64,000 nucleotides of DNA from contig JBGSKO010000120.1 of NCBI GenBank assembly GCA_041741155.1, positions 1 through 64,000 on the forward strand. The letters run 5' to 3'. The position numbers and the translations under genes were made by a program. Within the stretch, counting starts at the first letter, position 1. The number at the start of each line of letters is the position of its first letter. This document shows, piece after piece, positions 15,806 through 24,312 of the stretch. The notes below the pieces were generated by a model. It made no database searches. It was not told the DNA's origin and worked only from the letters and a program-made list of their open reading frames with translations. The stretch comes from M3007 sp041741155 (lineage in GTDB: Bacteria; Bacteroidota; Bacteroidia; Chitinophagales; Saprospiraceae).

Positions 15806-18800
15806 ATGCGAACATTAACAAGAATCATCCTCATCGCCGTCCTTCCTTTCTTACTTCCGCAATCCACGCTGAAGGCCCAGTGTATGCAAAATGGAATGGA
15901 AATGCCGGCAATCATTAATGTAGCCATTTGGCCGACGCAAGGCTACATCAATTCGTATCCCAATGCAAGCATCGCACGCGAAAATGCCCGCACTTGGGTA
16001 CGCGCCGGGGTTGAGGCTCTAAATGCGGCATTTAATGCCCGAAACCTGCACACGCAAATGAATATCGTTTTTTTTCCGAACACGTCGGTAGCGCCCGCAG
16101 AAGGAACAGGCGGTTTTGACAATTGGAAAAAAGATATAAAGAATCAATTTTCTCAAAATTGGCCATGTGTTCCGATTGATTTGATTATTGTACCAAAAGA
16201 GGGTAGCGGCCATTCAAATGGAAGTGACGGGGTAGCGCTGATTGCGAATGGGCATCTAAACGATTTCAGGTCTGTGGCACATGAAATTATGCATGGCGTT
16301 GGCTTGGGTCATCCGTCTACTGCACAATGCAGCCTAAATTTATCATTCATGTGTCTGGATGATGGCCCTGTACATTTCTACGATTATATGCTTCCGAAGC
16401 TGGCTGCAGATGTGTACACCACAGCCAATTGCAATAGATGGAAAGACATCAGGGAACCACTTCCGGATAATCACACCTGCCCTGTAACTGTCCCGAACGG
16501 CGTAGGCATCACCTCCGACCAGCCCAACCTCATCCGAGGTTGCACACCCGACCGTAGCCTACCCATGTACTCACTGACGATTACGGGCGGCACCGGCGGT
16601 GTAAATGGCGTGAAGGTGCGTGCCCGGTACCACAAAAAAACATACGACATAAACTTGGCTACCATGGGCTTAGACTTCAACAACGAAGTAACCACCGACC
16701 CGAACAACAACGAACTGCGCATACTCGAAAACAACGTGGAAAAAACCTTCGATCTGGCCGAATTTGAAAGCAAGACGTTCAACTTTATGCTGTCATTCAA
16801 TCCAGACGCAGGCTTTACGCCCACAAGTTTGAATACCCAGGTGTTTGGCGACCTAATATTGTCCAATGGAAACACTTCAAGTGCTCATTCTAATCAAAAA
16901 GTGTACACCTTTGTATCCGGGACTGTAGGCTTTTTTATGAATGGAGAACCGATATTCGTCAACGGAGATGTAACGCTTACATCTTCCCTGTTCTTTGTAA
17001 GCAATCCATCCATACTCGTGTCATCGGGCGGTTCCCTTACCATTCCTTCCAATTCTAATGCTAAAATATTCCGTGCAAGCAACGCCACAGCCCCCGTCAT
17101 CGAAGGCTGCACAGATATGTGGCAAGGCTTCCGGGTAAACTCAAACGCCCAACTTGAAATCGAAGACGCCACCATCAAAGATGCCCAGGAAGCGGCCAAA
17201 GTCAACCGAAACGGTCGGCTCACAGCTACCCGCACACGGTTCGTCAACAACAACTACGGTATATACACCAATACTGTATCGGGCAACGGCCCCTACCATA
17301 TCACCCTACGCGGCAACTCGTTTGAAAGCGACGGTTCTGGTTTCCGGTCATCGTACACCAATCAATCGCCGTTGCCCTCCTCCCTCGGCTTTGCCGGCAT
17401 TTACATGGACGGAGCCACGAGCGGCCTGACCATGAATGCCGACGCCGGCGTCTCAAACACGTTCTCCAACCTGCACTACGGCATCTTTGCCCGAAACTCC
17501 AAATTCACCGTGCGCAGCAGCCATTTCAGCAATATTTTTCAGGCTTCCAGGCCGGCCGGATACCCCGGCCCGGCGCAGGTTGGCAAGGGCATCTACACCG
17601 ACAACTGCACCGTGGAGGTGCTGGGCAGCGGCATAGCGGCCGGCGATCCGACTGTGGCGTTTTTCAACACTACCATCGGCATCTGGGCCGAACGTAGCAC
17701 CCTGACCGCCCAGGCCTGCTACATGCGCAACGTGGGCACCGGAATCCGCCTGAACAACGGCCCCCTGCACGGGTACCGGATCAAGGACAACGATATTGAA
17801 GCCAATGGACAAGGTATTTACCTGACCGCCCAGTCGGGCCTGCCAGGCATGAGCATCATCAGCGGAAACGTGCTGACCCTCAATGGCCCTACCTCGCACG
17901 GCGTGCTGATGATGTACAACAAAGACCTCGCCGCCCACAACTCCGACATCTACCAGAATCCTATAAAACTGAACGGCGGCTATGCCGGCGTGCGCCTGTA
18001 TGCCACCAACCGCGTGAACGTCACCGACAACACGGTCAACTTCCTCGGCTCCGGACCAAGAATGCACGGCGTGGAAGTGAACAGCGGCGACCGCAACCTC
18101 GTCACCTGCAACGACCTGCTCGGCGCGGGCCGCAGGGGCATATCCGGCGAGATGGCAAGCCGTACCGACTTCACCTGCAACACCGCCGACGGCCCCGACT
18201 ACGGCCTGTTCCTCGACGGCGTGTTCACCGGCACCACGCCCACTATTTTCGTGGGCGACAACATGATGCGCAACAACCCCACCGCCGGCCTGCTACTCGG
18301 CTCCAATGCCCTCACCGGCTCGCAAGCCCACCGGGGAAACCGCTGGAGCAATGCCAGTTCAATGACGCTGGCAAGGCACTTGGGGGATAATCTATTGGCT
18401 GGTCAATCAAAATTTACCGTTGATGCGAACGAGGATTCGGAGTATTTGCCCTTAATTGTTGATCCCAGTATTTGGTTCGAAGATATTGACGACTCGGAAA
18501 CCTCCTTCATCTGTAACCCCAACTGCCGCATCCCGCCGGGACTGGTAGGGAGCGAAGGTGCGGATATTGACAGCCTCACCGCGACAGGGGCACTGACGGG
18601 CTTCGAACATGAAAACCATTCCCTGTGGCTGGCGCAGAAACGCTTGTACGGGCGCCTGAGTTACGAAGACAACCCGTACACCGGGCAGGCCGTGTTCAAT
18701 ACGTTCCTGAGCACGCAGGCGACCGGCTCTGCCGGCCAGTACGCTGCCTTGCAAGAGGGGTTGCGCAATCTTTTTGCGGTGTCGCCGGCCGACTGGACGG

Positions 18801-19549
18801 CTTTGGACAGCGCCGAAGCGGGTATTTTTGAGTATCTGGATGAACTGGCTGCCGTGGAAAACCAATTGGCCGCCGGGGGCCTGAGCACGCAGGACAGTAC
18901 TGACCTGGAGACCGAGCGCGCAGCCTTGCAGACACAGATCGAACAATACGCCGCCGATCTGGACACCCTGCGTACTACCATTCAGGCCGTCCGCGCCAAC
19001 GGCACGGGCGCGCTCTACGCCCAAAACACAGCGCTGCCCGCTACGGAAAGTTTTGAAACGAACGAAAAAACCGTGAACGCCGTGGTGCTACAAACCTTGG
19101 CCCGGAACGTGGACAGCCTGAGCAGCCAGCAGCGCAGCGACCTGGAAGCCGTGGCAGCGCAATGCCCCTTGGCCGACGGCGAGGCAGTGCTACATGCCCG
19201 CGCCCTGCTTGCCTTGTATGAAAACACCGACCCAGCGACCTACAACGACTCCACGGCGTGTTATTTTTTGCGCCCGGAGACGACTTCAAGTGTGCTTGGA
19301 AACCTGACTTATGGGAAGATTTTGGTGTGGCCGAATCCGGCAAATCAGTTGCTTCATCTTCGTTTCGAGCATCCCGTTGAGTCGCCACTCATGTTTGCCT
19401 TGTACAATGCTATGGGACAACTTGTAGCGCAACAGATTATTTCTGACGTCTCCAATACTGCCGACCTGCCCTTAGGCAACCTGCCGGATGGCATGTACTA
19501 TTATTCCGCAGGCGCCCATTATTCCGGTAAAGTCATCATCCGCCATTAA
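15806..19549 (+). CDS. secreted metzincin protease with beta-helix repeats and T9SS sorting domain
   Basis: 1247 residues with signal peptide (IILIAVLPFLLPQSTLKAQ). Residues ~35-230 form a zinc protease: HEIMHGVGLGH at 159-169 is the metzincin HExxHxxGxxH motif, and YDYMLPK may be the Met-turn. Residues ~380-880 show right-handed beta-helix repeats (LRGNSFESDG, GNVLTLNG, VNVTDNTVNFLG). Residues ~930-1160 are a helical, Gln/Ala-rich stretch (coiled-coil-like: ELAAVENQLAAGGLSTQDS). The end is a T9SS sorting domain (ILVWPNPANQ, GMYYYSAG). The combination suggests a surface or secreted enzyme that binds polysaccharide or protein; the substrate is unknown. It opens the island bounded by the peroxidase direct repeats. 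Confidence 0.88.
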   Translation: MRTLTRIILIAVLPFLLPQSTLKAQCMQNGMEMPAIINVAIWPTQGYINSYPNASIARENARTWVRAGVEALNAAFNARNLHTQMNIVFFPNTSVAPAEGTGGFDNWKKDIKNQFSQNWPCVPIDLIIVPKEGSGHSNGSDGVALIANGHLNDFRSVAHEIMHGVGLGHPSTAQCSLNLSFMCLDDGPVHFYDYMLPKLAADVYTTANCNRWKDIREPLPDNHTCPVTVPNGVGITSDQPNLIRGCTPDRSLPMYSLTITGGTGGVNGVKVRARYHKKTYDINLATMGLDFNNEVTTDPNNNELRILENNVEKTFDLAEFESKTFNFMLSFNPDAGFTPTSLNTQVFGDLILSNGNTSSAHSNQKVYTFVSGTVGFFMNGEPIFVNGDVTLTSSLFFVSNPSILVSSGGSLTIPSNSNAKIFRASNATAPVIEGCTDMWQGFRVNSNAQLEIEDATIKDAQEAAKVNRNGRLTATRTRFVNNNYGIYTNTVSGNGPYHITLRGNSFESDGSGFRSSYTNQSPLPSSLGFAGIYMDGATSGLTMNADAGVSNTFSNLHYGIFARNSKFTVRSSHFSNIFQASRPAGYPGPAQVGKGIYTDNCTVEVLGSGIAAGDPTVAFFNTTIGIWAERSTLTAQACYMRNVGTGIRLNNGPLHGYRIKDNDIEANGQGIYLTAQSGLPGMSIISGNVLTLNGPTSHGVLMMYNKDLAAHNSDIYQNPIKLNGGYAGVRLYATNRVNVTDNTVNFLGSGPRMHGVEVNSGDRNLVTCNDLLGAGRRGISGEMASRTDFTCNTADGPDYGLFLDGVFTGTTPTIFVGDNMMRNNPTAGLLLGSNALTGSQAHRGNRWSNASSMTLARHLGDNLLAGQSKFTVDANEDSEYLPLIVDPSIWFEDIDDSETSFICNPNCRIPPGLVGSEGADIDSLTATGALTGFEHENHSLWLAQKRLYGRLSYEDNPYTGQAVFNTFLSTQATGSAGQYAALQEGLRNLFAVSPADWTALDSAEAGIFEYLDELAAVENQLAAGGLSTQDSTDLETERAALQTQIEQYAADLDTLRTTIQAVRANGTGALYAQNTALPATESFETNEKTVNAVVLQTLARNVDSLSSQQRSDLEAVAAQCPLADGEAVLHARALLALYENTDPATYNDSTACYFLRPETTSSVLGNLTYGKILVWPNPANQLLHLRFEHPVESPLMFALYNAMGQLVAQQIISDVSNTADLPLGNLPDGMYYYSAGAHYSGKVIIRH

Positions 19550-19570
19550 TTCCTTCATTTTTCTCACCAT

Positions 19571-19599
19571 GCACCCTCCGGCGTATCGCCGGAGGGTGC
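19571..19599 (+). terminator. intergenic hairpin 1 of the tandem T9SS cluster
   Basis: An 11-bp stem GCACCCTCCGG (19571-19581) with CCGGAGGGTGC (19589-19599), 21 bases after the stop of the metzincin gene and 14 bases before the next ATG. No U run follows, so it may be a weak terminator or a 5' leader structure of the next gene. Confidence 0.65.
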
Positions 19600-19613
19600 C
19601 AATATTCTCATTT

Positions 19614-21119
19614 ATGAAATGGATAGGTCAAGTATTGCTCCTGTTGCCTGCGCTCATACAGGCACAAAAAGAAGATTATATCTGGGTTATTGGTGACAGC
19701 AATACCCCGAACACGACATCGCATGGAGGCATTATCATTGATTTCAACCATTCATCTCCAAAAGCGACTTACCGTTACAGAGATGTAAATATGTTTGTCT
19801 GTAATTCAAGTATTTGTGACAAGTCAGGCAATCTGTTATTTTACTCTAATGGCTGTGTGATCGCCGATGAAAATGATGAAATACTTGAAAATGGAGAGGA
19901 AATAAATCCGGGAGAATGGCATGAGTCACTTTGTATTGTAAATCAGGATGGGTATTCTGCTGGATATCCAAGTATGGTAATTTTGCCCCTGCCCGGCAAC
20001 GACAGCCTCCATTATCTTTTTCATAAAAGTGTAAAATATGTACCGGGGCCACCTCAATCCGCCTTTGTGGATAAACTTCTGTATACCGTCGTCAAGGTAA
20101 CCGCCGACTCAAAAACGGTCACGCAAAAAAATGTGCCCGTGATGGAAGACAACCTTGCCACGGGCGAAATGCTCGCCGTGAAGCACGCCAACGGTACGGA
20201 CTGGTGGCTCATTACGCCCCGACGCAACAGCAACCAGTTTTACATCTTTCGTTTTACCGCCGACGGTATCGTGGATACGCTTACCCAGACCATTGGCGGG
20301 CCGCCGCCGCCGCAGGAAGAAGGATCGGGCCAAACCACCATGTCGCCCGACGGCAGCACGCTGGTGCGCTACTTCCCGTATCACGACATCATGATCTACT
20401 CTTTTGACCGGGCTGCCGGGCAATTTTCAAACTACCAAACGGTTCCAATAACTTTAGATCCGGTATTTGCATTCGACGGCGGCTGTGCCATCTCGCCCAG
20501 CGGGAGATACCTGTACATCATGGCTGTGCTCAAGGCATACCAGTTTGATCTTTGGGCTGACAATATTTCCGCCACCCAAACTACCATAGCAGAATGGGAT
20601 GGCTTTGTCGGCCCTATCGCTATTTCTTTTTATCTTGCCCAATTGGGACCCGACTGCAAAATCTACGTCATGGGCGGCGGAGACACGCGCTACTACCACG
20701 TTATCCACAACCCGGACTCCCCAGGCTTGGCCTGCAACTTCGAGCAGCGCGGCCTGGTACTGCCCACGCCCAGCGGGGCCTCTATCCCGTACTTCCCCAA
20801 CTACCGACTGGGGCCGGTTGGCAACCCGGGCCAGCCGTGCACGCCTACGGTGAGCGTGTCGGCGGGGCCGGCGGGGGCGGGGGCGGGGGTACGGGTGTAT
20901 CCGAATCCGGCGAATCAGACCATGTCCGTTCAGTACATTACCGAGCAGGGTACGAGGCCAACTTTCTTCCTCTACAACGCGATTGGGCAGATCGTTGCCC
21001 GGGAGCAATTGATGGATGGTTCCGGGACTTTGACACTGCCGCTCGGCCATTTATCCAATGGAACGTACTACTACTTCACGAGCAACGGCCACTCCGGAAA
21101 AGTAAACATCCAGCACTAA
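19614..21119 (+). CDS. T9SS-exported protein, tandem paralogue 1
   Basis: 501 residues with signal peptide (KWIGQVLLLLPALIQAQ). The body (DYIWVIGDSNTPN; YSNGCVIAD; VILPLPGNDS; NGTDWWLITPRRNSNQFY; SPDGSTLVRYFPYHDIMIYSFDR; FDGGCAISPSGRYLYI; IPYFPNYRLGP) has WxIxP and SPSGRYLYI repeats typical of a beta-propeller, about residues 25-400. The tail is a sorting domain (VYPNPANQT, GTYYYFTSNG). I recognise the family only as uncharacterised T9SS cargo. The start at 19614 is set by the signal peptide; 42 residues upstream overlap the preceding gene and the hairpin. The stretch from 20430 on is almost identical at the DNA level to the next gene. Confidence 0.85.
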   Translation: MKWIGQVLLLLPALIQAQKEDYIWVIGDSNTPNTTSHGGIIIDFNHSSPKATYRYRDVNMFVCNSSICDKSGNLLFYSNGCVIADENDEILENGEEINPGEWHESLCIVNQDGYSAGYPSMVILPLPGNDSLHYLFHKSVKYVPGPPQSAFVDKLLYTVVKVTADSKTVTQKNVPVMEDNLATGEMLAVKHANGTDWWLITPRRNSNQFYIFRFTADGIVDTLTQTIGGPPPPQEEGSGQTTMSPDGSTLVRYFPYHDIMIYSFDRAAGQFSNYQTVPITLDPVFAFDGGCAISPSGRYLYIMAVLKAYQFDLWADNISATQTTIAEWDGFVGPIAISFYLAQLGPDCKIYVMGGGDTRYYHVIHNPDSPGLACNFEQRGLVLPTPSGASIPYFPNYRLGPVGNPGQPCTPTVSVSAGPAGAGAGVRVYPNPANQTMSVQYITEQGTRPTFFLYNAIGQIVAREQLMDGSGTLTLPLGHLSNGTYYYFTSNGHSGKVNIQH

Positions 21120-21136
21120 CTTTATCTATTAACAAT

Positions 21137-21167
21137 TTGCCCGTCAACCCTTCCGGTTGACGGGCAA
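21137..21167 (+). terminator. intergenic hairpin 2 of the tandem T9SS cluster
   Basis: A 13-bp stem including GCCCGTCAACC (21139-21149) and GGTTGACGGGC (21155-21165), loop five bases. It lies 20 bases after one stop and 15 bases before the next ATG, the same spacing as hairpins 1 and 3, but with an unrelated stem sequence. Confidence 0.65.
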
Positions 21168-21182
21168 TAGCATTTTGTACCT

Positions 21183-22697
21183 ATGCAACACATATTTGTA
21201 TTGCTCTGGGTAGTTTTACCCTTTGCATGTATTTCGCAAAAGCAAGATTATATCTGGATGGTCGGTCACGATTACAACTTTACCGATACCATTTATGGCA
21301 GCACCATAATTGATTTCAACAAGAACAACCCATCTGCTTTTTACTATGAGCAAAGTATTAACATGAATATGTTTGCATCAAACGCCTCAATTTGTAATTC
21401 GGAAGGAGAACTGCTTTTTTATTCTAATGGGTGTGATGTTGCCGATGGTGTTGGAAATTATTTAGAAAATGGAACTGATTTAAATCCCGGATTTAGGCAC
21501 ACTCGTTTGTGTGACGAATTATTCCGTGGATATTCCGCTGGATATCCAAGTATGGTAATTCTCCCTCTACCTAGCAGTGACAGCCTTTACTATCTTTTCC
21601 ACAAAAGTACATTGTATGTATCTGGTCCGCCTGAAGATGTTTATGTGGACAAACTCCTATATTCCGTGGTCAAGGTAACATTAGACCAAAAAATAGTCAC
21701 GCAAAAAAACGTGCCCGTAATGGAAGACAACCTTGCCACGGGTGAAATGCTCGCCGTGAAGCACGCCAACGGTACGGACTGGTGGCTCATCACGCCTCGG
21801 CGCAACAGCAACCAGTTTTATGTTTTTCGTTTCACCGAAGACGGTATCGTGGACACACTCACCCAAACTATCGGCGGCCTGCCTCCGCCACAAGAGGAAG
21901 GCTCGGGGCAGACCACGATCTCTCCCGATGGCGGGATACTGGTGCGCTACTTTCCTTACCATGACATTATGATCTACTCGTTTGACCGGGCCACCGGACA
22001 GTTTTCCAACTACCAAACGGTTCCAATAACTTTAGATCCGGTATTTGCATTCGACGGCGGCTGTGCCATCTCGCCCAGCGGGAGATACTTGTACATCATG
22101 GCCGTGCTCAAGGCATATCAGTTTGATCTTTGGGCCGACGATATTTCCGCCACCCAAACAACAATTGCGGAATGGGACGGATTTGCCGATCCCGTAGCTA
22201 TCACTTTTTACCGCTCCCAACTCGGACCCGACTGCAAAATCTACGTCCTTGGTGGCGGCGACACACGCTACTATCATGTCATCCACAACCCCGACTCGCC
22301 CGGCGTAGCCTGCAACTTCGAGCAACGCGGCTTGGTACTGCCTACGCCCAGCGGGGCCTCCATCCCGTACTTCCCCAACTACCGGCTGGGGCCGGTTGGC
22401 AACCCGGGTCAGCCGTGCACGCCTACGGTGAGCGTGTCGGCGGGGCCGGGGGAGCGGGGGGCGGGGGTTTTGGTATATCCCAATCCGGCAAGTCAGTTGC
22501 TGCACATACGAAGCGAAATGAAACACATTGAACCAATTGTTTTTTCGCTATTCAATGCTACAGGCCAACTTGTCGCAAGGCGGACGAGTACAAGCGACTT
22601 CTTTTCTGTTGATTTGCCTATCGGCGAATTCCCGGGCGGAGCCTACTACTACGTCGTTAGTACGGGCCATTCCGGTAAAGTGATCATTCAACACTAA
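21183..22697 (+). CDS. T9SS-exported protein, tandem paralogue 2
   Basis: 504 residues with signal peptide (IFVLLWVVLPFACISQ). Same propeller-like body as paralogue 1, with a divergent N-terminal third (YIWMVGHDYNFTDTIYGST) and a near-identical middle and C-terminal body (KNVPVMEDNLATGEMLAVKH; GGCAISPSGRYLYIMAVLK). The sorting domain (VYPNPASQLLHIRSE, GGAYYYVVSTG) differs again from both neighbours. The mosaic of identical and diverged blocks points to gene conversion between the copies, or to selection acting on the N-terminal third. The function is unknown; likely outer-surface or secreted. Confidence 0.85.
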   Translation: MQHIFVLLWVVLPFACISQKQDYIWMVGHDYNFTDTIYGSTIIDFNKNNPSAFYYEQSINMNMFASNASICNSEGELLFYSNGCDVADGVGNYLENGTDLNPGFRHTRLCDELFRGYSAGYPSMVILPLPSSDSLYYLFHKSTLYVSGPPEDVYVDKLLYSVVKVTLDQKIVTQKNVPVMEDNLATGEMLAVKHANGTDWWLITPRRNSNQFYVFRFTEDGIVDTLTQTIGGLPPPQEEGSGQTTISPDGGILVRYFPYHDIMIYSFDRATGQFSNYQTVPITLDPVFAFDGGCAISPSGRYLYIMAVLKAYQFDLWADDISATQTTIAEWDGFADPVAITFYRSQLGPDCKIYVLGGGDTRYYHVIHNPDSPGVACNFEQRGLVLPTPSGASIPYFPNYRLGPVGNPGQPCTPTVSVSAGPGERGAGVLVYPNPASQLLHIRSEMKHIEPIVFSLFNATGQLVARRTSTSDFFSVDLPIGEFPGGAYYYVVSTGHSGKVIIQH

Positions 22698-22719
22698 TTC
22701 TTTTCATGTCTCTCACCCA

Positions 22720-22748
22720 GCACCTTCCGACTTCGTGTCGGAAGGTGC
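22720..22748 (+). terminator. intergenic hairpin 3 of the tandem T9SS cluster
   Basis: A 12-bp stem GCACCTTCCGAC (22720-22731) with GTCGGAAGGTGC (22737-22748), loop TTCGT, 22 bases after a stop and 16 bases before the ATG at 22765. The next bases (CTTTACTGTTTC) are only moderately T-rich. Confidence 0.65.
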
Positions 22749-22764
22749 CTTTACTGTTTCCGTT

Positions 22765-24267
22765 ATGAAATGGATCGTTTTGTTTTTTATAGCACCAGTG
22801 TTGTTGCAGGCTCAAAAAGAAGATCATATCTGGATTATTGGCGACAGCAACACGCCAAATACTACTTCTCACGGAGGTATTATTATTGATTTTAACTATG
22901 CACCTCCAAAAGCGACTTACCGTTACCGCGAAATTAATATGAGAACTTGCAATGCGAGCATTTCCAACGGGAATGGTGAGTTACTTTTTTATACAAATGG
23001 TTGTGATATCGCAGACCGCAACGATTCGATTCTGCCAAATGGCGATGGATTAAATCCCGGATATATGCATGATCTTCGATGCGACGAATGGGAAAGTGGC
23101 TATGGAGGAGGCTATCCGAACGCAGTCATACTCCCATTGCCCGGGTCTGACAGTATTTATTTTGTCTTTCACAAAAGTTCCATCTACTTACCGGGCCCAC
23201 CGGAAGACTTGTACAATAATCAATTTTTATACTCCATCGTCCACATGAATCCACAAACCGGCGTGGGGTATGTAGCGGAAAAAAATATTGAATTCATGGC
23301 GGATGCTTTGGCGTTTGGTGAAACGAGTGCCGTAAAACACGCCAACGGTACGGACTGGTGGCTCATCACGCCCCGACGCAACAGCAACCAGTTTTACATC
23401 TTCCGCTTTACCGCCGACGGTGTCGTGGACACGCTTACCCAGACCATTGGCGGGCTGCCGCCGCCGCAAGAGGAAGGGTCGGGGCAAAACACGTTGTCGC
23501 CGGATGGGAGTTTGATGGTGCGTTACTACCCCTACCACCCGGCTATGCTGTACGACTTCGACCGGGCCACCGGGCAGTTTTCCAACTACCGGACTGTAGC
23601 CATTGACTTCGGTACAGCCTGGGCTTTCGATGGCGGTTGTGCTATTTCACCCAGCGGGCAGTACTTGTATATCGCTGCGATGAAACGCATTTACCAATTT
23701 GACCTATGGGCAAACGATATTTCCTCAACTCAAACGACCGTCGCAGAATGGGACGGTTTTGTTGGGCCGATAGCCACCAATTTTTACACCTGCCAACTCG
23801 GGCCTGACTGCAAAATATACATTATAGCCGGTGGCGATACCCGCTACTACCATATTATTCATAGCCCGAATCAACCAGGCTTGGCCTGTAATGTCGAGCA
23901 GCGCGGCTTGGTACTGCCCACACCCAGCGGGGCCTCTATCCCGTACTTCCCCAACTACCGGTTGGGGCCGCTGGGCAGTCCCGGTCAGCCCTGTACTCCT
24001 ACCGTGAGCGTGTCGGCGGGGCCGGCGGAGCGCGGCGCGGGGGCACGGGTGTGGCCGAATCCGGCGAGTACGGTGCTGCATGTACAGTGCGAGGCTGCGG
24101 CGGCTACACCCGTGCCCTTTGTGCTGTACAACGCCGTGGGTCAGGTGGTCATGCAGTACACCCTCACCGGGGGCAATACCGACCTGCCGGTGGAGGGGCT
24201 GCCGGAGGGGATGTACTACTATGTCGCTGGACGGAGGTACGCCGGGAAGGTGGTAGTGGGGCGGTGA
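22765..24267 (+). CDS. T9SS-exported protein, tandem paralogue 3
   Basis: 500 residues with signal peptide (KWIVLFFIAPVLLQAQ). The N-terminus (DHIWIIGDSNTPNTTSHGG) is closer to paralogue 1, while the central part (VAEKNIEFMADALAFGETSAV) is private to this copy, and the block NGTDWWLITPRRNSNQFY is shared by all three. Sorting domain: VWPNPASTVLHVQ, GMYYYVAGRRYAGKV. The start at 22765 fits the signal peptide; ten residues upstream come from the hairpin region. The gene ends 45 bases before the peroxidase gene and convergent to it, with no hairpin, so the cluster pattern stops at the right boundary of the island. Confidence 0.85.
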   Translation: MKWIVLFFIAPVLLQAQKEDHIWIIGDSNTPNTTSHGGIIIDFNYAPPKATYRYREINMRTCNASISNGNGELLFYTNGCDIADRNDSILPNGDGLNPGYMHDLRCDEWESGYGGGYPNAVILPLPGSDSIYFVFHKSSIYLPGPPEDLYNNQFLYSIVHMNPQTGVGYVAEKNIEFMADALAFGETSAVKHANGTDWWLITPRRNSNQFYIFRFTADGVVDTLTQTIGGLPPPQEEGSGQNTLSPDGSLMVRYYPYHPAMLYDFDRATGQFSNYRTVAIDFGTAWAFDGGCAISPSGQYLYIAAMKRIYQFDLWANDISSTQTTVAEWDGFVGPIATNFYTCQLGPDCKIYIIAGGDTRYYHIIHSPNQPGLACNVEQRGLVLPTPSGASIPYFPNYRLGPLGSPGQPCTPTVSVSAGPAERGAGARVWPNPASTVLHVQCEAAAATPVPFVLYNAVGQVVMQYTLTGGNTDLPVEGLPEGMYYYVAGRRYAGKVVVGR

Positions 24268-24312
24268 ATCAGGAACCCATTCGTTAGATGGCGGACTCGC
24301 CGGACGAAGTAT

